From contig JAABQV010000003.1 of the NCBI GenBank assembly GCA_011391255.1, forward strand, positions 1 to 64,000: a stretch of DNA of 64,000 nucleotides. Reading direction: 5' to 3'. Below, piece after piece: positions 7,908 to 17,237 of the stretch (position 1 is its first letter; each line of letters begins with the position of its first letter). This stretch comes from Dechloromonas sp. GTDB lineage: Bacteria; Pseudomonadota; Gammaproteobacteria; Burkholderiales; Rhodocyclaceae. The notes beneath the pieces were generated by a model that searched no databases, was not told the DNA's origin, and was given only the letters and a program-made list of their open reading frames with translations. The position numbers and the translations under genes were made by a program.

Positions 7908-9482
7908 ATGTCTCAAGAATATCAACTGACGTTTACCGACTACCTCGCCATTATTCGTCGGCGAGCCCTACTGATGATCGCTACTTTTGGAGCGATCTTC
8001 GTCGTCGCCACGGCTATTGCTTTGTTGATACCGCCGGTTTATCAGTCAACCGGTACGATCATGGTCGAGTCGCAACAGATTCCGAACGATCTTGTCCAGG
8101 CTACCGTCACCAGTTTTGCCGATGAGCGTATTGAGATCATCAAGCAACGCGTGATGACGCGCGAGAACCTGCTGCGCATTATTGAAAAGTATCAGTTGTT
8201 CAAGGAAGACCGGGCTTCCTACACGCCATCAGAGCTGATTGACGAAATGCGCTTGCGCATCGGTCTCGAATTGGTCAACGCCAATGTGCAAGGGGCTCGC
8301 AAGGGAGCAACGATCGCCTTCAAGGTCTCATTTGAACATCGTCGCCCTGAGTTGGCGCACCGGGTTGCCAATGAACTGGTCACGCTTTTCCTTGATGAAA
8401 ACGCCAAGGTGCGCACCGAGCGCGCCACGCAGACCACGGAATTCCTGACCCAGGAGGCCGACAAGCTCAAGGTGGAGTTGGAAACACTGGAAAATCAAGT
8501 TGCCAACTACAAGCAAGAGCACGGAAGCGCACTACCGGAGAACATGACCATCAGCATGAACGTCATGCAGCGTCTGGAATCCGAGTTGCGTGAAGTTGAC
8601 CGCGACTACAAATCCTCGCAAGAAGAATTGCGCTTTCTGGATATAGAACTGGCCAGTGCCAAAGCCGGCATCGGTGTGACGCAGGGTGCGGTAACGGCGC
8701 TGAGTCCTGCTCAGGACTTGCAGCGCTCAAAAGCCGAGCTGGAGCGCTTGAGTTCGATTTATACCGAAAGCCACCCGGATATCCGTGCCTTGAAGCGCAA
8801 GATTGCCGCGCTTGAGAAGGCCGCGCCCGCAGTGGCGGGGGGGCAGGCGGCAAATTCAGCCGGCGATCTGATGGTGGCCAAGGTAGAAGCAAAAATTGCC
8901 GCTGCCAAGTCTCACGTGGCGTCACTGGGGGCGCAGCAGTCGAGCATTCGGACCAAACTGGCGCAACTCGAAGGGCAATTGCTCAAGGCACCTCAAGTTG
9001 AGCGTGGTTTGTCGACGCTGATGCGCGACCATCAGAATGCCGAGAAAAAATACGATGAAATCCGCGCCAAGCAAATGACGGCGCAGGTTTCAGAAAACCT
9101 TGAAGGCGATAAAAAGGCCGAGCGTTTCTCCATGCTCGAACCCCCTTTGCTGCCGGATAAACCGATCAAGCCCAATCGCAAAAAAATGATCGCCATGGGC
9201 TTTGCCTTGGCGGTTGCAGGTGCCGGCGGCTTGGCATTTATGCTTGAAAGCCTGCACGGAACTGTGCGTGGGGCGGATGCGCTGGAGGCCATTATCAGGC
9301 GCCGGCCGATGGCGATCATCCCCTACATCACGATTGATTCTGAAGTCGATGAACGCAAACGTTTGATCAAGCGAATACTGATCGGTATCGCTGTAGCAAT
9401 CCCGGTCGCCTTGCTCTTGGTACATCTGCTGGTTATCCCGCTCGATATTCTTGCCTTGAAGATTATGGTCAGGCTTAACTAA
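7908..9482 (+). CDS. Wzz/GumC-type chain-length determinant protein
   Basis: A 524-residue inner-membrane protein controlling polysaccharide chain length. There is a transmembrane helix near residues 20-45 and the Wzz-type segment YQSTGTIMVESQQIPNDLVQ. A long periplasmic coiled coil runs from about 180 to 400, with a GNVR-like region (LMRDHQNAEKKYDEIRAKQM). A C-terminal transmembrane pair begins at KKMIAMGFALAVAGAGG. There is no kinase domain; that is encoded by the next gene, so this is the split arrangement usual in exosortase-linked loci (TIGR03007-like). Confidence 0.9.
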   Translation: MSQEYQLTFTDYLAIIRRRALLMIATFGAIFVVATAIALLIPPVYQSTGTIMVESQQIPNDLVQATVTSFADERIEIIKQRVMTRENLLRIIEKYQLFKEDRASYTPSELIDEMRLRIGLELVNANVQGARKGATIAFKVSFEHRRPELAHRVANELVTLFLDENAKVRTERATQTTEFLTQEADKLKVELETLENQVANYKQEHGSALPENMTISMNVMQRLESELREVDRDYKSSQEELRFLDIELASAKAGIGVTQGAVTALSPAQDLQRSKAELERLSSIYTESHPDIRALKRKIAALEKAAPAVAGGQAANSAGDLMVAKVEAKIAAAKSHVASLGAQQSSIRTKLAQLEGQLLKAPQVERGLSTLMRDHQNAEKKYDEIRAKQMTAQVSENLEGDKKAERFSMLEPPLLPDKPIKPNRKKMIAMGFALAVAGAGGLAFMLESLHGTVRGADALEAIIRRRPMAIIPYITIDSEVDERKRLIKRILIGIAVAIPVALLLVHLLVIPLDILALKIMVRLN

Positions 9483-9493
9483 GGAAACACCCC

Positions 9494-10309
9494 ATGGAAC
9501 GCATTAAAGTCGCCATTGAAAAAGCCAAGAAGCAGGGCGGGGTAAAGCAGACAGTTAGTCGGGCACCAGCTGTTAGTGCGCAACTGATCGATGCTGATGA
9601 GCAAATTGAAGTCAGCTATGTGCAAACAGAAGTCGTTGAGCTAGATCCGATCTATCTGGAAAAGCACCGTATTGTTGCCTTCAACAAAAACAATCCATCC
9701 AATTGGGCTTTTGACATCCTGCGCACCCAGATTCTTCAGAAAATGGATGAGAACGGCTGGCGAACGCTGGCAATTACGTCTCCGACGCCTGAATCCGGCA
9801 AAACGGTGATGGCGATCAACCTGGCCATGAGTATTGCGCACCATACGCAACGCACGGCAATGCTGGTTGATTTTGACCTGCGCCGCCCCAAGGTAAAAAA
9901 TTACTTGGGCGTTCATCGTGAAAAATCGCTAAACGATGTCTTGTCAGGCGAAGCAGAACTCGCAGAAGCAATGTTCAACCCGAACTTACCGCGCCTGGTG
10001 ATTTTGCCAGCCAACAAGCCAGTTCAAAAATCGGCAGAGGTGCTATCTTCCAAAAAGGTAGCCGCCATCATCAGTGATTTGCGCGAGCGCTATCAGGATC
10101 GAATCGTGATTTTTGACCTGCCGCCCATCCTTGCGGCCGACGATGTCATTTCTGTATTGCCAAGAATTGATTGTGTCTTGATGGTGGTTGGCAACGGCAT
10201 GTCGACGCAGCGTGAAATCGAAGAGAGCATGCGTCATCTCCCCGATGCTAACCTGTTGGGGGTGGTGCTCAATAAAGGCGAAGTCCCGGCACGAACCTAC
10301 TACTATTGA
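9494..10309 (+). CDS. CpsD/EpsG-type tyrosine autokinase
   Basis: A 271-residue cytoplasmic bacterial tyrosine kinase. Walker A is TPESGKT (residues 98-104), Walker A' is MLVDFDLRRP (from 123), and the Walker B-like strand is IVIFDLPP. The protein ends in a tyrosine cluster (TYYY), the autophosphorylation tail. It works with the Wzz protein just upstream to cycle polysaccharide assembly. A clear AAGGAAA ribosome site lies before the ATG. It closes the conserved core; base composition drops sharply right after it. Confidence 0.92.
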   Translation: MERIKVAIEKAKKQGGVKQTVSRAPAVSAQLIDADEQIEVSYVQTEVVELDPIYLEKHRIVAFNKNNPSNWAFDILRTQILQKMDENGWRTLAITSPTPESGKTVMAINLAMSIAHHTQRTAMLVDFDLRRPKVKNYLGVHREKSLNDVLSGEAELAEAMFNPNLPRLVILPANKPVQKSAEVLSSKKVAAIISDLRERYQDRIVIFDLPPILAADDVISVLPRIDCVLMVVGNGMSTQREIEESMRHLPDANLLGVVLNKGEVPARTYYY

Positions 10310-10603
10310 ATATTAAAAAATAATATTTATTTTCAAGAGTTATTTAATTAGCTTCTGAAATATACGTCAAATTAGAATTGTTTAATTCTAATTTAATCCA
10401 CTAAGCCGCCGAAATTGTTAGAGTATATTCTGTCCAAAGGAAGGTAAAGCTCGGGCCCCGATGCAATTATAGAGGGCATGGCTCATCCTGAATCAGATGG
10501 CTTATTTACATACAGCGATCGATAAAAAATACGACGTCAAGTCTATTGTTTAAATGACGAGTTTAAAAATATATTAACAATGAAAGACTGCGGCACTGAA
10601 AAT
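10310..10603 (+). other. AT-rich intergenic region at the junction to the variable cassette
   Basis: About 290 bases without a supported gene. The sequence switches from about 50-55% to roughly 30-35% GC here. TTGTTAGAGTATATTCTG around 10415-10432 contains a possible -10, but no convincing promoter or terminator hairpin is seen. It marks the left boundary of the low-GC polysaccharide cassette. Confidence 0.5.
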
Positions 10604-11995
10604 ATGTCGAAAAAATTTAATAAGGCATTTTTTATAGTTGGTGGATCGAAAATGATAAGTGCCGCTCTCGTTTTTGTGAGAATGGCTATATTAGCAAGAA
10701 TACTTTCACCTTATGACTTTGGTGTTGCTGCTACATTTTGGATAACAACAGGAGTGCTGGCGGCGATTACTGAAATCGGAATCGATAAAATACTCGTTCA
10801 GAACAAAGATGGTGATAAAGAACACTTCGCTTCGGTTGCGCAAACTCTACTACTGATTAGGGGTGTATTAATTGCGGGCATGATTTTTTTATTATCGGGT
10901 TATATATCAAGATTTTTTGATCTGCCAAATTCCTCAGGTGATTTCGCATTGCTTGCAATCATACCCCTCTTGAAAGGATTTGAGAATAGGGGATATATCC
11001 AGAAACAAAGAAGCATGAATTTTGTGCCCCTTGCGATCATTCAACTCACTCCAGATTTAGTATCAACAGCTATCGCATACCCATTAGCGATATACTTTAA
11101 TGACTATAGATCGTTCATCTATATATCAATTGTATCTGGGATCGCCAGTCTAATTGTTTCCTATGCTGTTGGAGGTGGCTCAAGGAAATTTGCCTGGGAT
11201 AAAGAAATAATAGTTAAAATGATAGTTTTTGGATGGCCTCTTGCAATTAGTAGTTTGTTATTGATGCTAACCTTGCAAGGCGACAAAATAATAATATCGC
11301 AATATTATTCAAAATATGAACTCGGCCTTTTTGCTGTGGCGTTCTCGTTTGCCACATTTTTACCCAATAATTTAGGAAACGTTTTTGCTCAGATTGTATT
11401 GCCATTTTTTTCAAAAATACGTGATGATGCATATAACTTATCAAATAAATTACGCAATCTAAGTAGTCTCGTATTTTGGATATCACTAGCTAGTATCGTG
11501 TTTTTAATGGGTTATTCCGAAGAGCTTATGCGGTTCTTTTATGGGGAGAGATATGCTGGTGTTTCGGGAGTTGTAAGTGTATTAGTTGTTGTTTTCTTTA
11601 TTAGATTGATAAGACAGATCCCAAATACAATTTGCATGGCTTACGGTGACACTGTAAATATTATGTATTCAAATATTTATAGGCAGACTGCCCTGATTTT
11701 GACGTTATATTTGGCGGCAATTAAAGTCGACATGTATTTGATTGCAGCGGTCGGAATAATCGGCGAGTTATTCGCAATGGTATCCATATCATATTTCTTA
11801 AGGGGTCGGGTAGGGGAAAACAATAGAATCTGGATGAAAGACTCCATTTCAATAGTAGCAATTTCAAGTATTTCATACATTTCTTTTGAGTGGTTGAGGG
11901 GTGGTTTTAATTTCATCGTACTTTATTTAATTGTGTCCAGTGTTGTTGTTTTCTCATTTTTCAAGATCAAAAGCGGCTTTGCGCGGTTGGGTTGA
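10604..11995 (+). CDS. Wzx-type oligosaccharide flippase
   Basis: A multi-pass membrane protein (463 residues from the preferred start) of the polysaccharide biosynthesis/MATE flippase family. Around 12-14 hydrophobic helices are seen, beginning with FFIVGGSKMISAALVFVRM and the typical LARILSPYDFGVAA motif. It would flip undecaprenyl-linked repeat units across the inner membrane. An ATG eight codons upstream (10580) is an alternative start; neither has a strong ribosome site. Codon use is very AT-rich, unlike the upstream assembly genes. Confidence 0.85.
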   Translation: MSKKFNKAFFIVGGSKMISAALVFVRMAILARILSPYDFGVAATFWITTGVLAAITEIGIDKILVQNKDGDKEHFASVAQTLLLIRGVLIAGMIFLLSGYISRFFDLPNSSGDFALLAIIPLLKGFENRGYIQKQRSMNFVPLAIIQLTPDLVSTAIAYPLAIYFNDYRSFIYISIVSGIASLIVSYAVGGGSRKFAWDKEIIVKMIVFGWPLAISSLLLMLTLQGDKIIISQYYSKYELGLFAVAFSFATFLPNNLGNVFAQIVLPFFSKIRDDAYNLSNKLRNLSSLVFWISLASIVFLMGYSEELMRFFYGERYAGVSGVVSVLVVVFFIRLIRQIPNTICMAYGDTVNIMYSNIYRQTALILTLYLAAIKVDMYLIAAVGIIGELFAMVSISYFLRGRVGENNRIWMKDSISIVAISSISYISFEWLRGGFNFIVLYLIVSSVVVFSFFKIKSGFARLG

Positions 11996-12124
11996 CTTGA
12001 AGAAAATAGTTAAATTTTTATAGATCCTGCAAAATATTTCCTCCATTAAAAATAGAAAACTATATTTATTTTGCTGTATAAATTTACCAACTAACTAAAG
12101 CGTCGTTTTTATAGAAAAAATGGT

Positions 12125-13456
12125 ATGAACAACGAAAATTATACTAATTCACGGATTTCTATTCTGCTGGTGGGATGTCAATTAGATTCGGGTAATGGCG
12201 GAGTGACTGCATTAGGATACTCAGCTATATCCAACATTATTAAATGCAACCCAAATATTAAAATATATATTCAAAGTAATACGGGAAAAGAACAGCAACA
12301 AGTGATTGCTATTAACGGAAGACTAGTTGATTTGAAACTTGTTTTCTTTCATTCCTCAAAAAGGATTAGAGAAAAGCAAGGGCTAAAACTGATCCAGTTA
12401 TTAAGTTCATTGGTCGTAAAGTTGCCAATTTCGATTCGTCAAATAATCGGCAGGCATATATACCTGTTTAATGCACTTGATCAGGTTGACGCGGTGTTAG
12501 ATGTTTCAGGTGGGGATTCTTTCACTTCAATTTATGGTGACGTTGGATTTGATGCAATAGTTGCAATAAAGAAAATTGCAATTAATTTTAAGAAGCCGTT
12601 ATATTTGCTTCCACAATCATATGGACCATTTTTGTCTGCTAGTCATATAGATGCGGCTTCTCATATACTTAATAATGCGAGACTCATTAGTTGCAGGGAT
12701 TCGCATGGGAAATCGACGCTGCTTAATCAGTTTTCGTCATTGTCAGATAAAAAAATTATCGATAGTCCTGATATGGCTTTTCAAATGGAAAGCGATAATG
12801 AAGTAATTAGTTCGTTAAGGGTAAGATATAAAGGAAAGTCGATTGTTGGTCTAAATATAAGTGGCCTGCTATATTTTCAGGGCCAAAAATTTAATCTGGC
12901 TTCTGAATACAAAAACATCGTAGTCAATTTTATTGAATGGATTCTTAGTACAACTGAGGCCTATATAATCTTGATACCCCATGTAATTAGTACTAAGAAG
13001 CAGCAATTCGTTGCGGAAAATACTGATAATGACGCGATAAATGAAATACTGAAAACGTTTTCAGGTAGCACGGCTGAAAGAATTAGTGTTGCGGATGATT
13101 ACTCTGACCCAAGAAAAATAAAGGGAGTGATAGGGGCTTGTGACTATTTTGTTGGCGCGCGAATGCATGCATGTATAGGTGCCATTTCTCAGGAAGTACC
13201 AACTAGATGCTTAGCGTATAGCGACAAATTTTTTGGCGTGATGCAGATGGTTGGCAAAGATCATACGGTCATAGATCTACGGAAATTCGGGTTAGAAGAT
13301 GTCATGGTGAGGTTAACACAAGGTTTTACTGAGGCATTTGATAAGAATTCAGAGTCTTGCAGCAAGACAATTAGCTACGAACCTGTTGCATCTGTTTTCG
13401 AAAAGATTATCCAGGATGTCTATCTTCTGAAAAATAAAGTAAAAATATTAGATTGA
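12125..13456 (+). CDS. Polysaccharide pyruvyl transferase family protein
   Basis: A 443-residue member of the PF04230 family, which adds ketal-linked pyruvate to sugars of exopolysaccharides. The N-terminal GNGGVTALGYSAI is the usual glycine-rich start. In the middle there are GGDSF (a DxSGGDSFTS patch) and YLLPQSYGPF. Near the C-terminus GACDYFVGARMHACIGAIS has the conserved R-M/H motif of the family. It is AT-rich and 28 bp from the next gene, an FrhB-like protein; this pairing recurs in surface-polysaccharide loci. Confidence 0.88.
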   Translation: MNNENYTNSRISILLVGCQLDSGNGGVTALGYSAISNIIKCNPNIKIYIQSNTGKEQQQVIAINGRLVDLKLVFFHSSKRIREKQGLKLIQLLSSLVVKLPISIRQIIGRHIYLFNALDQVDAVLDVSGGDSFTSIYGDVGFDAIVAIKKIAINFKKPLYLLPQSYGPFLSASHIDAASHILNNARLISCRDSHGKSTLLNQFSSLSDKKIIDSPDMAFQMESDNEVISSLRVRYKGKSIVGLNISGLLYFQGQKFNLASEYKNIVVNFIEWILSTTEAYIILIPHVISTKKQQFVAENTDNDAINEILKTFSGSTAERISVADDYSDPRKIKGVIGACDYFVGARMHACIGAISQEVPTRCLAYSDKFFGVMQMVGKDHTVIDLRKFGLEDVMVRLTQGFTEAFDKNSESCSKTISYEPVASVFEKIIQDVYLLKNKVKILD

Positions 13457-13483
13457 TTAATTTAATCGCAGTAAAGGTTTTGA

Positions 13484-14737
13484 ATGAAAACAATTGCAGA
13501 TGTGGTAAATGGAAATCTTTGTCACGGATGTGGCGCCTGCGAATATGTATGCCCAACTAAAGCGATAACGTTAAATAATATATTTAATGTAGGAATTCGC
13601 CCTGTAATTTCCTACGAAAAATGCGATGACTGTAGTAAATGTGTCGATGCTTGCTCGGGATACAGCTTGGATAAGGTCTATCGCCATGATTCAGGTTTTT
13701 GTTCAAAAGACGTGCAGAATGATTGGGGGCCGATTTTAAATTCATTTGAGGCTTGGTCAACTATTCCAGAAGAGCGATTTAACGGTAGTTCAGGTGGCAT
13801 TTGTACTGCTATTGGGCGATATTGTATCGAAGAAGATTTTTTAAGCGTGCTTCATATTCGTGCCAACCCAAATGCTCCTTTGGAGAATATCCCAGTGTTA
13901 AGTCGGTCAGTCTCCGAATTGAATTCTGGTTCCGGATCTCGTTATGCGCCTGCCGCCTTATGTTCTGGGCTTTCGATACTTAAAAATAACGACTCATCTT
14001 TTGTCGTTATTGGTAAGCCATGCGATATCTCTGCAATAAATAAAATTCGAAAATTTGATAGTGAATTGGATAAAAAAATATCACTCACAATTTCAATATT
14101 TTGCGGAGGAACGCCATCATCTCAGGCTACGGATATACTGGTCAATCAGCTAAATTCAAAATCAGAAGATGTGATCGATCTGCGCTATAGAGGGTATGGA
14201 TGGCCAGGTAATTTCAGCGTTGCGACCCGCCACGCTTCAACTAGGTTGGAGATGAGTTATGAGAAAGCGTGGGGGTCAGTTTTAACGAAGCATAAAGCGT
14301 TTCGCTGTAACATGTGTCCGGATGGTACAGGGGAAAGTGCTGATATTTCTGTGGGTGATGCATGGTTTCGAAAAATTAGCGATGGCTATCCTGGCTCTAG
14401 CTTGGTCTTGGTTCGAACTGAACGAGGGCAAGATGTTATAAGCTCTATGGAGAATAAAAAATATATAACCTTGACAGAATGTGATAAGGCTAATATATAT
14501 ACGGGACAAAAAGGTTTGCTCAATCGTCAGAGACACGTTTTTATAAAAATATTTTGGTTGCGTATGTTATTCATGACTTACCCGAAGTTTGATGGATATC
14601 CCTTGATAAGAAATTACATAAAACTTGGGGCTAATAGATGTTTTGCCGCTGCCTGGACAACAGGAAGATGGTTTTTAAGTTTAAAAATTCGATCGCATTT
14701 TCCAGGATTTAATTTACGAAAATCGATCAATAAATAA
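13484..14737 (+). CDS. FrhB-like protein with N-terminal 2[4Fe-4S] ferredoxin domain
   Basis: A 417-residue protein. The first 55 residues hold two cluster motifs, CHGCGACEYVCP and CDDCSKCVDAC. The remainder matches the coenzyme F420 hydrogenase/dehydrogenase beta-subunit N- and C-terminal domains (FNGSSGGICTAIG, IGKPCDISAI and the C-terminal FRCNMCPDGTGESADISVGDAW). In bacteria without F420 such proteins occur next to pyruvyl transferases in capsule/EPS loci, and their reaction is unknown; a flavin-linked redox step on a sugar or its carrier is a guess. The start has a GTAAAGG ribosome site. Confidence 0.85.
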   Translation: MKTIADVVNGNLCHGCGACEYVCPTKAITLNNIFNVGIRPVISYEKCDDCSKCVDACSGYSLDKVYRHDSGFCSKDVQNDWGPILNSFEAWSTIPEERFNGSSGGICTAIGRYCIEEDFLSVLHIRANPNAPLENIPVLSRSVSELNSGSGSRYAPAALCSGLSILKNNDSSFVVIGKPCDISAINKIRKFDSELDKKISLTISIFCGGTPSSQATDILVNQLNSKSEDVIDLRYRGYGWPGNFSVATRHASTRLEMSYEKAWGSVLTKHKAFRCNMCPDGTGESADISVGDAWFRKISDGYPGSSLVLVRTERGQDVISSMENKKYITLTECDKANIYTGQKGLLNRQRHVFIKIFWLRMLFMTYPKFDGYPLIRNYIKLGANRCFAAAWTTGRWFLSLKIRSHFPGFNLRKSINK

Positions 14738-14765
14738 AAAATATTAGAGAAGAAATAATATAACA

Positions 14766-15857
14766 ATGGTACTAAGTGCGAATGAATCAAAAAATAGTTT
14801 AAATTATTATCCATATTTTGATTATTTGCGAATTATCTTAGCGTGCTTAGTAATGTTTTCACATGATCATATAATCACCTGGAAGCATTGTGGTAATTTA
14901 GCAGTACAGATTTTCTTTGCATTAAGTGGTTGGTTGATCGGGGGGGCGTTGATTAATCTAGCAGCAAAAGACTTACCTCGATTTTATTTTAACAGAGCGT
15001 GTAGGATATGGGTGCCATACTATATTGCATTGCTTCTTTTAATTGGCGCAAGTATATTAAAAGATCCAATGGATGCAAAGTGGCTAGAATTTGTATTCTA
15101 TAAACTATTATTTGTTTATAACCTATTTGGGCCACCACAACTAGAGAGCTATCGCTATTTTATGCCTCTAGACGGCACTGGAAACCATTTTTGGAGTGTT
15201 AATGCAGAAGAACAGTTCTATCTGTTGGCTCCAATACTACTAGTTTTAGTTAGACAAAGGTGTGGTAGATCCAGTTTGCTATGGGCGCTAATCTCAGTAG
15301 TTGCATTAGTTATGGATATTTATGCGAGCATTGTACTTGGGGTCTTCGCCGCTATTTTGTATAAAAAATATATTTTTTTGCATGGTTCTATTGTATTTAG
15401 ATGTTGGATAACAGTTGTAGTGTTTGCTGCTGGGGCCGGTATCTATTATGAATATAATTATACGTTTCTAGCACCTATTTTATCAATAGCCATAGTTATG
15501 CTTTTGGCTGTCAGGGGAAATCCTAACAGATTCGGTATATTTCTGGGCGGAATATCATACCCATTGTATCTTAATCATTGGATTGGCGTTTTTGTTGGGA
15601 ATTATTTTTTGGCAGGAATTGGACTTCGTGATTCACCAGTGCGCCAATTAGTTTCGGTAATGGTTAGCATTGTTATTGCCGTAACACTATATTGGTATGT
15701 GGATCGATTGGTTCTTAAATATAGATCGCATTTGTTTTCACCGAAAATTGGAATTGTGATTATTTATATAGCTTATTCGATGGTATTCATTGGGGTTCTT
15801 ATTGGTGTATTAATGAACGCCCAATCCGTGCCGATTTTCAATTTTCCTGAAAAATAA
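14766..15857 (+). CDS. Acyltransferase family 3 membrane protein
   Basis: A 363-residue integral membrane protein with about ten hydrophobic helices. The family motifs are FDYLRIILACLVMFSH near the N-terminus (with FSHD) and NHFWSVNAEEQFYLLAPIL, which is the conserved W-S-(V/L)-x-x-E-x-x-F-Y motif of Acyl_transf_3. It probably O-acetylates the polysaccharide at the inner membrane. It is AT-rich and lies in the same direction as its neighbours. Confidence 0.88.
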   Translation: MVLSANESKNSLNYYPYFDYLRIILACLVMFSHDHIITWKHCGNLAVQIFFALSGWLIGGALINLAAKDLPRFYFNRACRIWVPYYIALLLLIGASILKDPMDAKWLEFVFYKLLFVYNLFGPPQLESYRYFMPLDGTGNHFWSVNAEEQFYLLAPILLVLVRQRCGRSSLLWALISVVALVMDIYASIVLGVFAAILYKKYIFLHGSIVFRCWITVVVFAAGAGIYYEYNYTFLAPILSIAIVMLLAVRGNPNRFGIFLGGISYPLYLNHWIGVFVGNYFLAGIGLRDSPVRQLVSVMVSIVIAVTLYWYVDRLVLKYRSHLFSPKIGIVIIYIAYSMVFIGVLIGVLMNAQSVPIFNFPEK

Positions 15858-15889
15858 CATTAACTTAACGCCAAAATAGGACAACGGCT

Positions 15890-17224
15890 GTGAGCTTCGA
15901 TACATTAGTCTTATTTGGTTGGCTTGTATTTTTCATTGTATTTTATAATCGGTTCAGAGATCCTCGATTATATTTTATTGTCAATTTGTTTGGTTCGTGG
16001 CTGTTTCTCCCTCAGTCAATATATGATTTACCAATTTTGCCGGATTTAACAAAGCATACGGCTTTTGGATTGTCGGCAATTATCTCTGTTATTTTATTTG
16101 AACGTCGAGCACGATTTGTTTATATATTTAACAAGTTTGATTTGCCCGCAATTGTAATTTGTTTAGCACCAATTATTACTTCATTAGATAACGGACTAGG
16201 GATTTGGGATGGGCTTTCCGCATCTGTAGGTGCATGTTTAACATGGGGGGTTCCATATTATATCGGCAGAAGATTTTTTCACAACTTTGATGATATAAAA
16301 TATCTGCTGGTCGGGTTTTTGTCTGCGGTTGTTATGTATTTGCCGTTTATATGGTTTGAAGTATTTATGAGTCCGAATCTCCACAAATTATTTTATGGGT
16401 ATAATCAAAATGATTGGGTTGAGAATATTCGATATGGTGGATGGAGGCCGAAAATATTTATGCAGCATGGGTTGATGGTTGCTCTTTTTGTTTCATTGTC
16501 GTTGATGGCTGTTTCGGCACTCCATTTAGTGAAAAAAAATATACGTATTTTCAAAATTAAACTTTCCGTAATAGACAAGTTGATATTAATCACCATAGTT
16601 GCTTGTAAATCTGGAAATGGAATTTTATTCTTATTTTTAGGACTTATTGCACGCGTTATTCTTAGAGCAAGGATTGCCCATGTCTTGATAATAGCGATTA
16701 TTGTCACTATTCCTGCTTATCTATACGTGAGGGTGACTGGAGCATTAGAGTGGCAACATATAATTACTAATGTTGAGATCGTCAGTGATAAGTCGCGTGC
16801 AGGCTCTCTCAGGATAAGAATGGAGCAAGAAGATCTTTTTATAGATCGTGCAAAGGATAAGTGGCTTTTCGGTTGGGGTGGGTGGGGAAGAGCCTTCCCT
16901 ATTGATAAATACGGAATGCGAACAACGCGTGGCGTGGACTCTCTTTGGATTATTGTTTATAGCGAACATGGATTAGTATCATTAATATCTCTTTGTTGGA
17001 TGATGCTTGGTGCTCCTTTTCTCATTAATCGGCGGTCTTTTCTAACTTATTTAGAAAGAAGCCAGCAGATGTCCCTTCAGTTTGTTTCATTGATTCTTGT
17101 TTTTTTTATGGTTGACTGCTTGGCAAATGCAATGGTTTCGCCGTTTTATCCTCTTCTTGGTGGTGCTCTTATGGGGGTTTTTATCACTCTTAGGAGATTA
17201 CCGGGTAAGCCAATTATTCAGTAG
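15890..17224 (+). CDS. Wzy/O-antigen-ligase-like polymerase
   Basis: A 444-residue polytopic membrane protein, GTG start, about ten to twelve transmembrane helices. The large loop near the C-terminus carries KWLFGWGGWGRAF and GVDSLWIIVYSEHGLVS, the pattern (glycine-rich loop, then D-S-x-W-x-x-x-x-x-E-x-G) common to O-antigen ligase/polymerase proteins. With a flippase and chain-length protein in the same locus, the role is probably repeat-unit polymerisation. Exact specificity cannot be read from sequence. Confidence 0.78.
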   Translation: MSFDTLVLFGWLVFFIVFYNRFRDPRLYFIVNLFGSWLFLPQSIYDLPILPDLTKHTAFGLSAIISVILFERRARFVYIFNKFDLPAIVICLAPIITSLDNGLGIWDGLSASVGACLTWGVPYYIGRRFFHNFDDIKYLLVGFLSAVVMYLPFIWFEVFMSPNLHKLFYGYNQNDWVENIRYGGWRPKIFMQHGLMVALFVSLSLMAVSALHLVKKNIRIFKIKLSVIDKLILITIVACKSGNGILFLFLGLIARVILRARIAHVLIIAIIVTIPAYLYVRVTGALEWQHIITNVEIVSDKSRAGSLRIRMEQEDLFIDRAKDKWLFGWGGWGRAFPIDKYGMRTTRGVDSLWIIVYSEHGLVSLISLCWMMLGAPFLINRRSFLTYLERSQQMSLQFVSLILVFFMVDCLANAMVSPFYPLLGGALMGVFITLRRLPGKPIIQ

Positions 17225-17237
17225 TATTATTTAGATC

